DNA from: Hyphomicrobiales bacterium | GTDB taxonomy: Bacteria > Pseudomonadota > Alphaproteobacteria > Rhizobiales > Rhodobiaceae | DNA: 64,000 nucleotides | Assembly: GCA_002869065.1 (NCBI GenBank) | Contig: PKTR01000006.1 | Location: 248,001-312,000 of the forward strand | Direction: 5' to 3' | Part shown: piece after piece, positions 35,543 to 44,374 of the stretch | Position numbering within the stretch: position 1 is the first letter of the stretch | How the letters are laid out: every line of letters begins with the position of its first letter | Notes under the pieces: model-generated | Told to the model about the DNA's origin: nothing | Database searches by the model: none | Seen by the model: the letters and a program-made list of their open reading frames with translations, nothing else | Translations under genes and position numbers: made by a program

Positions 35543-36322
35543 CTATTTTCGGCCTAGAAATTCGACCGAAACCGAACCGAGCGGGCCGAAATCCGCCACC
35601 ACTTCGCTGTCGGCACGGATCGGAACGATGCCAAGGCAGGTGCCGGTCGACACCCAGTCGCCTTCTTCAAGCGACTTGCCCTGCGCGGTCAGCGCATTGG
35701 CGAGCCAGGCGAGCGCTGCGAGCGGGTGGCCGTAGACCTGTGCGCCGGATCCCGCATTGGTCTCCGTCCCGTCGACAAGGGCGCGCACCTCGGAACCGGC
35801 GAGGTCGAGCGCCTCCCAGTCCGGGATTTCGTCGCCGACCACGAAGCGGGCGTTGAGGCCGAAATCCGAGATCGCGTCGACGATTGCCGGGAAGCCTTCG
35901 GAGGCGACGCGCCGACCGACGATCTCGATCGCCGGATGGCAGCTCTCGATCACCGAGGCGATGCTCTCCGCCGTCTCGCCGCCGACGAACGGGCGAGAAA
36001 TCGGTCCGATGCGGAAGGCGAACTCGCATTCGACTGCCAGCATGGTCTCGTCGATGACGATGGCCTCGCCGCTGCGGTGGCTGTCCTCGGCGAACATCGG
36101 ACCGAAGAACGGGCCGTCGCAATTCATGATTCGCTGCGCTGCCGGGCTCGTCGCGCCGATCTTGTAGCCATTGCGCCGGCCATAGATGGTCGTCGCGATG
36201 TCCTGAAGCGCGTAGGCGTCTTCCATCGTCGTGATGGCGGAAGACGGGAACGGCGCGCTGGTGCGCCGATTGCGCCGGGCGTCGGCAAGCTGCGAGGCGA
36301 GGATTTCTGCGGCAGAACTCAT
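35543..36322 (-). CDS. 2-keto-4-pentenoate hydratase family protein (MhpD-like)
   Basis: This 259-aa protein of the fumarylacetoacetase-related hydratase/decarboxylase family is started at 36322 (MSSAAEILASQLADA) with GGAGA upstream. AYALQDIATTIYG, GYKIGATS, VECEFAFRIG with metal-binding acids, and GTCLGIVPI with the adjacent hydrophobic strand match the family. Such enzymes hydrate 2-oxopent-4-enoate in meta-cleavage pathways; no other meta-cleavage gene is adjacent, so the actual substrate is open. It is divergent from the MFS transporter. Confidence 0.85.
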   Translation of the reverse strand: MSSAAEILASQLADARRNRRTSAPFPSSAITTMEDAYALQDIATTIYGRRNGYKIGATSPAAQRIMNCDGPFFGPMFAEDSHRSGEAIVIDETMLAVECEFAFRIGPISRPFVGGETAESIASVIESCHPAIEIVGRRVASEGFPAIVDAISDFGLNARFVVGDEIPDWEALDLAGSEVRALVDGTETNAGSGAQVYGHPLAALAWLANALTAQGKSLEEGDWVSTGTCLGIVPIRADSEVVADFGPLGSVSVEFLGRK

Positions 36323-36558
36323 GGAAGGGGCATCTCCGCGCCGGGCCGGGCAGCACGCGGCATGCACCGACAGGTGGATGAGGGGAGGTGCGGCGGTCGG
36401 CGCCGCACTTGGAAATCACTGCCAACACTATAAAACACTGGTGCCGAAAGGAAGCATTCGTATTCGCCGCGAAAGGCCGATACACAGGCTTTCTTGTGCT
36501 GCGGACGGGCGGTGCAATTGACGGCGAATGCGGCGCAGCGCCGATGCGAGGAGGTAGC

Positions 36559-37800
36559 ATGACCACCGATCGAACCGGCGCGACGGCGCTCTTCTGGCGT
36601 AGTCTGCCCTTCATCATCGCCAGCGGTTGCCTGATTGCGGTGTTGTCCTTCGGACCGCGCTCGATCATGGGGCTTTTCCTTGCCCCGATCACCGAGGACC
36701 GTGGCTGGACGCGCGAGATCTTCGGCTTGTCCATTGCCATCCAGAATCTGTTGTGGGGCATCGGCCAGCCCTTTGCCGGCATGATCGCCGACCGTTACGG
36801 CACCGCCCGGGTGCTCGCCGTCGGCGGCGTCATCTACGCTCTCGGCCTGTTCATGATGGCCTGGGCGCCGGAACCGGTCTTTCTGCATCTGTCCGCCGGC
36901 ATCCTGGTCGGCATCGGCCTGTCGGCGGCGTCGTTCTCGATCGTGCTTGCCGCCTTCGGCCGCGCCGTCAGCGACGCCAAGCGCTCGCTCGCCTTCGGGG
37001 TCGGCACGGCTGCCGGCTCGCTCGGCCAGTTCGTCTTCGGCTTCCTCGGCCAGGGCCTGATCGACCATTTTGGCTGGTCGATGGCTCTGATCATCATGGG
37101 CGTGATGATGCTGGCCATCGTTGTGCTGGCGATCCCCTTACAGGGCCGCAGCGAGGTGGGCGCGCAGGCGGATGCCGTGGTGGAATCCTCGCTCGGCGCG
37201 ACGCTTGCCGAGGCCTTCGGCCACAAATCCTACGTGCTGCTCGTGCTCGGCTTCTTCGTCTGCGGTTTCCACGTCGCGTTCATCGCGGTCCACCTGCCGC
37301 CGTATTTGACCGACAAGGGCATCGACGCGACCTGGGGCGCGTCGGCGATCGCCATTATCGGCCTGTTCAACGTCGCCGGCTCGCTGATCTCCGGCGTCAT
37401 CGGCGGGCGTTATTCGAAAGCCTATTTCCTGTCGCTGATCTATTTCGGCCGCGGAATTGCCATCACCATCTTCATTCTCATGCCGATCACGCCGGTGACG
37501 GTGGTCGTCTTCGCCGCCGTGATGGGCTTCCTGTGGCTGTCGACGGTGCCGCCCACTTCCGGGCTGGTCGCGGCCATGTTCGGGCCGCGCTACATGGCAA
37601 CACTGTTCGGCATCGTCTTCTTCTCGCATCAGATCGGCGCCTTCCTCGGCGTTTGGCTCGGCGGCCGTCTTTACGACACCACGGGCACCTACGACGTGGT
37701 GTGGTGGCTTGGCGTTGCGCTGTCGGTTTTCGCCGCGCTCGTCCACCTGCCGATCAAGGACACGCCCGCACCGAGCCTGCAGCCCGTTCGCCAAGGCTGA
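36559..37800 (+). CDS. MFS transporter
   Basis: This 413-aa protein has twelve predicted helices. The start at 36559 (MTTDRTGATALFW) follows GAGGAGGTAGC; upstream in-frame sequence is not membrane-like and was excluded. The loop 2-3 motif GMIADRYGTARVLAVGG is a clear MFS signature. It resembles oxalate/formate-type or monocarboxylate MFS proteins. Divergence from the keto-pentenoate hydratase gene suggests a related aromatic or keto acid substrate (inference). Confidence 0.88.
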   Translation: MTTDRTGATALFWRSLPFIIASGCLIAVLSFGPRSIMGLFLAPITEDRGWTREIFGLSIAIQNLLWGIGQPFAGMIADRYGTARVLAVGGVIYALGLFMMAWAPEPVFLHLSAGILVGIGLSAASFSIVLAAFGRAVSDAKRSLAFGVGTAAGSLGQFVFGFLGQGLIDHFGWSMALIIMGVMMLAIVVLAIPLQGRSEVGAQADAVVESSLGATLAEAFGHKSYVLLVLGFFVCGFHVAFIAVHLPPYLTDKGIDATWGASAIAIIGLFNVAGSLISGVIGGRYSKAYFLSLIYFGRGIAITIFILMPITPVTVVVFAAVMGFLWLSTVPPTSGLVAAMFGPRYMATLFGIVFFSHQIGAFLGVWLGGRLYDTTGTYDVVWWLGVALSVFAALVHLPIKDTPAPSLQPVRQG

Positions 37801-37917
37801 CGGCGGGCGGGCCTTGCGAACCGCCCCGAAAGCGGGCACAAGGCCACAAGAGACACGTCTTAAAAGCGGGCGCGCCCGGCTGCGTTCGCCAACGAATTTC
37901 TGATAAGGGAGAGCACC

Positions 37918-38910
37918 ATGGACCGCTTCAAGGGCATTTTGATCACCCGTGACGAGGAAACCAGGAAGCAGTCGGTGGCCCTCACCGACATCGATGCCGC
38001 CGACATGATGGAAGGCGATGTCACGGTTCGCGTGACCCACTCGACCATCAACTACAAGGACGGCCTCGCGATCACTGGCACGAGCCCGGTAGTGCGCCGT
38101 TTCCCGATGATTCCGGGCATCGATTTCACCGGCGAGGTGGTGTCCTCCGAGAGCGACGAGTTCAAACCCGGCGACGCCGTCATCCTCAACGGCTGGGGCG
38201 TTGGCGAAGTGCATTGGGGCGGCCTCGGCGAGATGGCCCGCGTCAAGAGCGACTGGCTGGTGCGCCGCCCCGACGGCCTCAGCGGCCCCGAGGCGATGGC
38301 GATCGGCACGGCCGGCTACACCGCGATGCTTTGTGTGCTCGCCCTTGAGCGCCACAACATCACGCCGGATCGCGGCCCGGTCGTCGTGACGGGCGCCGCG
38401 GGCGGCGTCGGCTCGGTGGCAACCGCCATCCTCGCCAAGCTCGGCTATCACGTCATCGCCTCGACCGGCCGCACCAGCGAGACTGACTACCTGACCGGCC
38501 TCGGCGCGTCCGAGATCATCGACCGTGCCGAACTCTCCAATCCCGCCCGTCCGCTCGGCAAGGAACGCTGGGCCGGCGGCGTCGACGCGGTCGGTTCGCA
38601 CACGCTCGCCAACGTGCTGGCAATGACCAAATACGGCGGCGCTGTCGCGGCTTGCGGCCTTGCCGGCGGCATGGACCTGCCGGCGAGCGTTGCACCCTTC
38701 ATTCTGCGCGGCGTGTCGCTGCTCGGCATCGACTCGGTGATGGCGCCGAAAGCTTTGCGCACCGAAGCCTATGAGCGTCTTGTGACCGACCTCGACAAGG
38801 AAAAGCTCGCCGCCATGACCACCACGATCGATCTCGACGACGTAATCGGCAAGGCCGGCGATATCCTCGAGGGCAAGGTCCGCGGCCGCATCGTCGTCAA
38901 CGTCGGATAA
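37918..38910 (+). CDS. acuI: Acrylyl-CoA reductase family oxidoreductase (AcuI/YhdH)
   Basis: This 330-aa zinc-free MDR protein starts at 37918 after [37 protein letters not shown] and [19 protein letters not shown] are AcuI/YhdH hallmarks. The NADPH motif is [12 protein letters not shown], and the C-terminus has GRIVVNVG. AcuI reduces toxic acryloyl-CoA to propionyl-CoA, relevant to 3-hydroxypropionate and DMSP metabolism. It is followed by a strong bidirectional terminator. Confidence 0.9.
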   Translation: MDRFKGILITRDEETRKQSVALTDIDAADMMEGDVTVRVTHSTINYKDGLAITGTSPVVRRFPMIPGIDFTGEVVSSESDEFKPGDAVILNGWGVGEVHWGGLGEMARVKSDWLVRRPDGLSGPEAMAIGTAGYTAMLCVLALERHNITPDRGPVVVTGAAGGVGSVATAILAKLGYHVIASTGRTSETDYLTGLGASEIIDRAELSNPARPLGKERWAGGVDAVGSHTLANVLAMTKYGGAVAACGLAGGMDLPASVAPFILRGVSLLGIDSVMAPKALRTEAYERLVTDLDKEKLAAMTTTIDLDDVIGKAGDILEGKVRGRIVVNVG

Positions 38911-38943
38911 GACCTGGCCTCGGCGGCGGGTACACCGAAAAAC

Positions 38944-38975
38944 AAAAAGGCCGCGGCGATAGCCGCGGCCTTTTT
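38944..38975. terminator. Bidirectional terminator between acuI and the SulP gene
   Basis: AAAAAGGCCGCGGC (38944-38957) and GCCGCGGCCTTTTT (38962-38975) form a perfect 14-bp inverted repeat with a GATA loop, giving a T5 tract on both strands between convergent genes. Confidence 0.95.
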
Positions 38976-38996
38976 CGTTCTGAACCGGCGTTCCGA

Positions 38997-40748
38997 CTAC
39001 GCGGCTTCCTCGCGGCAATCGGCGAACGCCTTCACGGTGCAGTTCTCGCAGCGCTTCTGGAAGCGCAGCAGCCGCCGCAGCGTCGTGATCGCTTCGTTCT
39101 TGTCGTCGAAGAAATGGTTGTTGCCGATTTCCTTGATCATGTGGGTCCGGCTGATCGACTGGTAGACCTGCGGCTTGAGGCCGGTGAAATAGAGCCCGCC
39201 GCCCAGCTCGTCGAGCCGCTCGGCCTCCTGCATCAGCATTTCCGTGCCGCTCAGGTCGATGGCGTTGATGCCCTCGCCGATCAGCAGGATGTGGTAGATG
39301 CGTTCCTTCTCGATGATGTGCTGCAGCTTCGACTGGATGTGGTTCACCGAGCCGAAATAGATCGACATGTCGATGCGCAGGATGCGCATATCGGGGCACT
39401 GCAGCAGCGGCTTCACCTGCACGTCGGTCAGCGTCTTCTTGTGGTAGACCGGGTCGATATCCGGCGCCAGCGTGACGATTTCCGGCGTCGAGGTGCGCAT
39501 CAGGAAGATGACGAGCGACAGGAGTACGCCGAGATAGATGGCGAATTCCAGTTCGAGCAGCAGCGTCGCGAACAGCGTCGTCAGCAGGATCGCGGTTTCC
39601 GAATAGCTCGATTCCAGAACATGCTTGATCTGATGGAAGTCGATCAGATTGTAGGCCACCAGCAGAATGACGCCGGCCATCGCCGCGACCGGCAGATAGG
39701 CCATCAGCGGCGCGACCAGAAGCACGATCAGCACAAGGAAGGCGGCTGCAAACAGTGCCGACATCGGCGTCTGCGCGCCCGACGAATAGTTGATCCCCGA
39801 GCGCGTGAACGAGCCCGAACCGGCATAGCTCGAGAAGAAGCTGCCGACGATGTTCGACAGGCCCTGGCCGATGAATTCCTGATTGCCGTCGATGCGCTGG
39901 TGCGACTTCGCGGCGATCGCGCGGCTGATCGAGACGGCCTCGATGAGGCCGAGCAGGGCGATGGCGAAGGCGTCGCGCGCCAGCGTCTTCAGGGTCGGGA
40001 AGGCAAGGTCGGGGATCGAGAAGGGCGGCAACTGCGCCGGGATCTCGCCAACAAAGGTCATGCCGTGCTGCGCGCCGTTGATGCCAAGCGCGATAAGGCC
40101 CGCGATGATCATCGCGATCAGCAGGTTCGGCAGTTTCGGCACGAATTTCTTGATCAGGATCGCGATCACCAGCGTGCTCGCCGAGACGAGCAGGATGTAC
40201 AAGTTCATCTCCCCGATATGCAGCCACAAATCTCGCCAAGTGTGGATGAAGGACTCGCCCTTTGGCAGGTTGATGCCAAGCACGTTCTTCATCTGCGATG
40301 TCGCGATGAGGATGCCGGCGCCGGCGGTGAAGCCGACGACCACGGTATGGGAGACGAAATTGACCAGCGCGCCCATGCGCGCAAGACCAAGGACAAGCTG
40401 GTAGAGCCCCGCAAGCAATGTGAGCGTCAGGGCCATGGAGACGAATTCCGGCGTGCCGACCGTGGCATAGCGGCTGACGGCGGAGAAGACGACGATCGAA
40501 ATCGCCGTTGTCGGACCGGAGATCAGGTGCAGCGATGAGCCGAACAGTGCGGCGATCACCGGCGTCACCATCGCGGTGTAGAGACCGTATTGCGGTGGCA
40601 GGCCGGCAATGGTGGCAAACGCTACGCCTTGCGGCAGCACGATGACCGCGCCCGTGAGGCCCGCAAAGGCGTCCGCTCGCAACGTTTCCCTGTTTACCCT
40701 CGGTAACCACGAGAGAAACGGAAACACGCGCTCGAACGGAAACGTCAT
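38997..40748 (-). CDS. SulP-family anion transporter with STAS domain
   Basis: This 583-aa protein has about 10-12 membrane helices followed by a STAS domain (residues ~430-550: RILRIDMSIYFGSVNHIQ, INAIDLSGTEMLMQ). The family signature LPQGVAFATIAGLPPQYGLYTA is in helix 1. It transports sulfate, bicarbonate or dicarboxylates; the substrate cannot be read from sequence. The last 20 residues carry a small Cys cluster (RCENCTVKAFADC) that is not part of the standard STAS domain. Confidence 0.92.
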   Translation of the reverse strand: MTFPFERVFPFLSWLPRVNRETLRADAFAGLTGAVIVLPQGVAFATIAGLPPQYGLYTAMVTPVIAALFGSSLHLISGPTTAISIVVFSAVSRYATVGTPEFVSMALTLTLLAGLYQLVLGLARMGALVNFVSHTVVVGFTAGAGILIATSQMKNVLGINLPKGESFIHTWRDLWLHIGEMNLYILLVSASTLVIAILIKKFVPKLPNLLIAMIIAGLIALGINGAQHGMTFVGEIPAQLPPFSIPDLAFPTLKTLARDAFAIALLGLIEAVSISRAIAAKSHQRIDGNQEFIGQGLSNIVGSFFSSYAGSGSFTRSGINYSSGAQTPMSALFAAAFLVLIVLLVAPLMAYLPVAAMAGVILLVAYNLIDFHQIKHVLESSYSETAILLTTLFATLLLELEFAIYLGVLLSLVIFLMRTSTPEIVTLAPDIDPVYHKKTLTDVQVKPLLQCPDMRILRIDMSIYFGSVNHIQSKLQHIIEKERIYHILLIGEGINAIDLSGTEMLMQEAERLDELGGGLYFTGLKPQVYQSISRTHMIKEIGNNHFFDDKNEAITTLRRLLRFQKRCENCTVKAFADCREEAA

Positions 40749-41086
40749 CGAACTGGCCCTTTATGAGTAGCATTGTACGGACACGCCCGGGCACTGGATG
40801 ATGCCAAAGGCGATGTCATGATTTTTGTTCGCGCACGAACCGGCGTTGTTGTCACTTACGCAGAAACTTCTGAAAGAACAGAAAATTTTCCACGCTTTCG
40901 CCGGTGGCAGCGAAACGGTCTTCTCCCACGCAAGGGAAATAAGTCTGGAACCGGTCAAAAGTCCAGTGGGATTAGCCCTCGTATATGCTTTTTTTCGAAT
41001 ATTAGCGTCGCGGGCGGTTCAAGTGAGGCTTTCTCACGGGTTTTCGCGCGCCAATACAGCCGCGGATGGCTTTGCCGGAAAAAACT
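40749..41086. other. Intergenic region upstream of the SulP gene
   Basis: 338 bp between the SulP start and the NadQ 3' end. It is less GC-rich than its surroundings and includes a T7 run near 40,990. It should hold the SulP promoter on the minus strand. No convincing gene, operator or terminator stem was recognised. Confidence 0.45.
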
Positions 41087-42103
41087 CTACGGCGTCTGCC
41101 GTCCGCCGAGTCGCAGGCCGGGAGCGGGGCGTTCGCGCAGCACGTCGCGGCGGAAGCGGAACAGCGCGGCAGGTCGACCGCCGGTCTTTGCCGTCGATTG
41201 CCCGGTCGGCTCGACGAGCGCGCCGCCTTCGACCAGCCGGCGGAAATTCTGCTTGTGCAGATGCCGTCCCGAAACCGCCTCCACGGTCTTCTGCAGCGCG
41301 GTCAGCGTGAAGGTGTCGGGCATCAGCTCAAACACCACCGGGCGGTATTTCAGCTTCGCCCGCAGCCGCGAAATGGCGGTCGCCAGGATGCGCCGGTGGT
41401 CGAACCGCATCGGCTTGCCGAGCGTCGGCAGCTTGTTGCGGGCAAGCGCGGCACTGCGCCCGTCGCGCAGCGCTTCCTCGACCAGACCGGCCTCGTAGAG
41501 CAATTCATAGCGCTCCAGCACCCGTTCCTCGTCCCAGGGGACGTCGTCGGTGCCGAAGGCGAGATCGATGCGCTCCGGCCGTCCGAGCGCTCGCTGTGGT
41601 GCGCCGGCACGCGGCGGTTCGCTTGCCCAGATTGCGAGCAACGGCAGGATCATTTCGTCGAGAACGGCCGGCCGGCCCTCACGCCAGTCTTCCCACGGGA
41701 AATAGCCGTACCACGACCGCCACGCGGCGCCCTGGCTGGCAAGCGCCGCATCGGAACGATCGTTCTGCCGGGTGAGCGCGAGGTACCCCACGGAAAGGAC
41801 ATGCGGTCCGGCGTCGCCCGGCGACATATGCCGGCCGCGGTCGCCGAATGTGTAGAGCTGCTCCACATAGCCGAGCGACAACGCCGTCTGTTCTTCCACC
41901 CACGATCTGAGGCCGGCCTCCAGCGTGCGGTGCGCCAGCGGATCGAACGGACCGAAGGGCAATCCGTCGGGCTCGCCGGAACGATCATCCGTACCGACGG
42001 CAAGGATCAGCGGCGTCGGATCGGCCACCGCGACGATGGCGGCGTTCAGTTCGATCTCGATCGTCGTCTTTACGGGCAGGGAGGGAGCGGACACGCGGTT
42101 CAT
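41087..42103 (-). CDS. nadQ: NAD biosynthesis regulator NadQ (COG4111-like)
   Basis: This 338-aa protein has an N-terminal Nudix-like domain (IVAVADPTPLILAVGTDD, EEQTALSLGYVEQLYTFGDRGR). Its C-terminal winged helix, FELMPDTFTLTALQKTVEAV followed by HLHKQNFRRLVE, is closely like the DNA-binding end of NrtR. This architecture matches the alphaproteobacterial NAD regulator family. The start at 42103 (MNRVSAPSLP) is preferred over an upstream extension. The likely targets are the palindromes upstream of nadA, 6 kb away. Confidence 0.82.
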   Translation of the reverse strand: MNRVSAPSLPVKTTIEIELNAAIVAVADPTPLILAVGTDDRSGEPDGLPFGPFDPLAHRTLEAGLRSWVEEQTALSLGYVEQLYTFGDRGRHMSPGDAGPHVLSVGYLALTRQNDRSDAALASQGAAWRSWYGYFPWEDWREGRPAVLDEMILPLLAIWASEPPRAGAPQRALGRPERIDLAFGTDDVPWDEERVLERYELLYEAGLVEEALRDGRSAALARNKLPTLGKPMRFDHRRILATAISRLRAKLKYRPVVFELMPDTFTLTALQKTVEAVSGRHLHKQNFRRLVEGGALVEPTGQSTAKTGGRPAALFRFRRDVLRERPAPGLRLGGRQTP

Positions 42104-42131
42104 GCCGCAACTGTTACCGCAGTTTTTCCGC

Positions 42132-42638
42132 TTATGACAGGGAGAGCCCGAAGGGAGAGCCCTCGAAGGCCGATGCACCGCGACCGATGCTGGCGATCGC
42201 CTCGCTCATTGCCCCGCCGCGCCCGAGAATGTCGTCGGCGATCTTCACGAACAGCGAGTTTGGCGTTGCCTGCGGGGCAGCGGCGCGCAACTCCGCGGCA
42301 ATGGCCGCTTCCTGCCCCGCGCCGCGTTTCATGCATGCCACGACATAGGCCCCCGCGGTGGAGCGGCTGATGCCGGCCCAGCAATGCACCACCATCGCAC
42401 GCTCCTGCGACCAGGCGTCGGCAAAGGCGATGAAGCGGCCGACGATGTCGTGGTTCGGCGGCAGAAAGCCGTCCATCGGTTCTGTGATGTCGTTGAAGCC
42501 GAGGAACAGGTGATTCTCGGCGGCAATGCTTGGCGGACGGGCAACCGGCGTGCCGTCGTTGATCAGCGTGACCATGTGGCTGGCGCCGCTGTTTTCGACC
42601 GTCTCGTGAAGCCGCGACAGCGGACAGACAAAGAGCAT
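42132..42638 (-). CDS. Dual-specificity/tyrosine phosphatase-like protein
   Basis: This 168-aa protein is started at 42638 (MLFVCPLSRLHETV). The P-loop is VVHCWAGISRSTAGAY, which fits HC-x5-R of Cys-dependent phosphatases, with the general-acid Asp perhaps in FNDITEPMDG. Homologues are common in Rhizobiales, next to HD-domain genes. It lies 40 bp downstream of the HD gene on the same strand. Confidence 0.88.
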   Translation of the reverse strand: MLFVCPLSRLHETVENSGASHMVTLINDGTPVARPPSIAAENHLFLGFNDITEPMDGFLPPNHDIVGRFIAFADAWSQERAMVVHCWAGISRSTAGAYVVACMKRGAGQEAAIAAELRAAAPQATPNSLFVKIADDILGRGGAMSEAIASIGRGASAFEGSPFGLSLS

Positions 42639-42678
42639 GCGGGTATCTCGTTCTTGTTCCAAAGGCGAGCGAAGGCAC

Positions 42679-43308
42679 TTAAGCCTTTCGGCAGGCCGCT
42701 TCAAGGGTCTCGAAACGCGCGAGGAAACGCTCCTGCGCATCGCGCACCGGCCAGCCGGCGAGCCCGAGCCGCAACCGGCCCTCCGCATCGAGCGGGAATC
42801 CGCGCGGACGCCCGAAGATTCGCGCTGCCTCCGTTTCGTCGAAGCCGGCAAGTTCCGTCGCCTCGAAATAGGCGGAGATGATATCGGCCCGTTTCGACAG
42901 TTTCGTGATCTTCGCCGGCAGTTTCGCCGGCAGTCCGAAGCGGATGTGGATGGCGGCGAGCAGGCGCAGTTCCAGCGCCTTGTAGTCGCCGCCGATGACT
43001 GCCTTGAACGGCGAGATCATGTCGCCGATGACGTATTCGGGCGCATCGTGCAGCAGCATCGCAAGCCGCCATTCAGGCGTCAGATCCGGCTCGATACGTC
43101 CCGCGATTTCTTCCACCAGCAGCGAGTGTTGCGCGACGGAAAAGGCGTGCTCGCCATAGGTCTGGCCGTTCCAGCGCGCGACGCGGGCAAGCCCGTGCGC
43201 GATGTCCTCGATTTCGATGTCGAGCGGCGAGGGGTCGAGAAGGTCGAGCCGGCGGCCGGACAGCATGCGCTGCCAGGCACGCGGCGGTGCGCCCGCGCGA
43301 TCAGCCAT
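42679..43308 (-). CDS. HD-domain phosphohydrolase (YfbR-like)
   Basis: This 209-aa protein has metal-binding HD motifs: His in YGEHAFSVAQHSLLV and the HD pair in LAMLLHDAPEYVIGDMISPFK. YfbR relatives are 5'-deoxynucleotidases; the neighbouring motif ARVARWNGQT fits that subgroup. It is followed by the phosphatase gene and preceded, 45 bp away, by ygfZ, all on the minus strand. Confidence 0.85.
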   Translation of the reverse strand: MADRAGAPPRAWQRMLSGRRLDLLDPSPLDIEIEDIAHGLARVARWNGQTYGEHAFSVAQHSLLVEEIAGRIEPDLTPEWRLAMLLHDAPEYVIGDMISPFKAVIGGDYKALELRLLAAIHIRFGLPAKLPAKITKLSKRADIISAYFEATELAGFDETEAARIFGRPRGFPLDAEGRLRLGLAGWPVRDAQERFLARFETLEAACRKA

Positions 43309-43353
43309 GGTTTTCGGTCTTCACTCGGAAAGGGCGGTGAGGGGACGAACAAA

Positions 43354-44199
43354 TCATTCGGGCGCCTCGTCGCTCGGCCACTCGAATTTCGCCCAGGACG
43401 GCAGCGACAGGGTGATGGCGACGCCATCGGCCTCGATCGCCGCACCGCGATCCATCGCCGCCTTCGCCCGGTCGATGCGCACCAGTGCGAGACCTTGTCC
43501 GCCGTCCGAGCTGCCGAGCGTACCGATCGCCTTGCCATCGGCCGCAATTTCGGTGCCGGCTGCGGGCAACGCCGCGTCGGCGGTGGCGGCGACGATGCGG
43601 CGGCGCGCGGTGCCGCGATGTTGCATCCGCGACACCACTTCCTGGCCGACGTAACAACCCTTGTCGAAAACGACGCCGCTTAACTGATCCATGTCGATGT
43701 CGTGCGGGAATACCTCGCCATAGGCGTAGTCCTGGCCGGCTTCGGGGACGGTGAGCGCAATGCGGTGGCTGTTCCACAATGCCGCGTCGCTTTTTCCCGC
43801 GGCTTCTTTCGGCACGACACCGCGCCAGCCGAGTTCGGCCAAGCGCGGATCGATCGCGAACGGCCCGTCGGCGGGCATCGGTTCGCCCCAACCGGCGACA
43901 ACCGCATGGCTTTCGCTGAGATCCTCGACGGTGACCTTGGCGCGCAACTTGTAGAAGGTCAGCCGTTTGGCGAGCGCTGCGGCGGCCTCGGCCAGTGTGT
44001 CGAGCAGAAAGTCGTCGCCGTCTTTGAAGACGAGGAAATCGAACAGGATTTTCCCCTGCGGCGAAAGCAGGGCACCGTAGCCGGCGCCTGTTTCTGTCAC
44101 ACGCTCGATATCGGCGGTGATCAATCCTTGCAGGAAGTGGGCGGCTTCCGGCCCGCCGACGCGGACCGCGGCCCGATCGGGAAGATGTACGAAAGTCAT
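43354..44199 (-). CDS. ygfZ: Folate-binding Fe-S cluster protein YgfZ
   Basis: This 281-aa protein of the GcvT-like family supports repair or maturation of iron-sulfur enzymes with tetrahydrofolate. The diagnostic motif is KGCYVGQEVVSRMQHRG with its conserved Cys. LQGLITADIERV near the N-terminus is also typical. It is divergent from dihydroorotase (175-bp gap). Confidence 0.92.
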   Translation of the reverse strand: MTFVHLPDRAAVRVGGPEAAHFLQGLITADIERVTETGAGYGALLSPQGKILFDFLVFKDGDDFLLDTLAEAAAALAKRLTFYKLRAKVTVEDLSESHAVVAGWGEPMPADGPFAIDPRLAELGWRGVVPKEAAGKSDAALWNSHRIALTVPEAGQDYAYGEVFPHDIDMDQLSGVVFDKGCYVGQEVVSRMQHRGTARRRIVAATADAALPAAGTEIAADGKAIGTLGSSDGGQGLALVRIDRAKAAMDRGAAIEADGVAITLSLPSWAKFEWPSDEAPE

Positions 44200-44374
44200 G
44201 GTTCACCGGGCGTGATTCTTGATGTCGCCACCATATGTAACGCAGATGGGCCGCATTGCCATGGCACGAAGCGCTGTCGCGCCGCCGGTCCGGGCGATGA
44301 GTGCGGAACTGGTAAAGCGGCTGGCCGCGCGTCGATGGTCTCGCTATAAGCGGGGTGAAAGATAGGAGAGGGCG

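Noticed and set aside
37138-40794. A 1,218-codon open frame on the minus strand across the MFS, acuI and SulP genes
   Set aside because: It is a GC-rich shadow frame: out of frame with SulP, antisense to MFS and acuI, which have clear domains. Its translation is low-complexity Arg/Gly/Asp/His without any domain.
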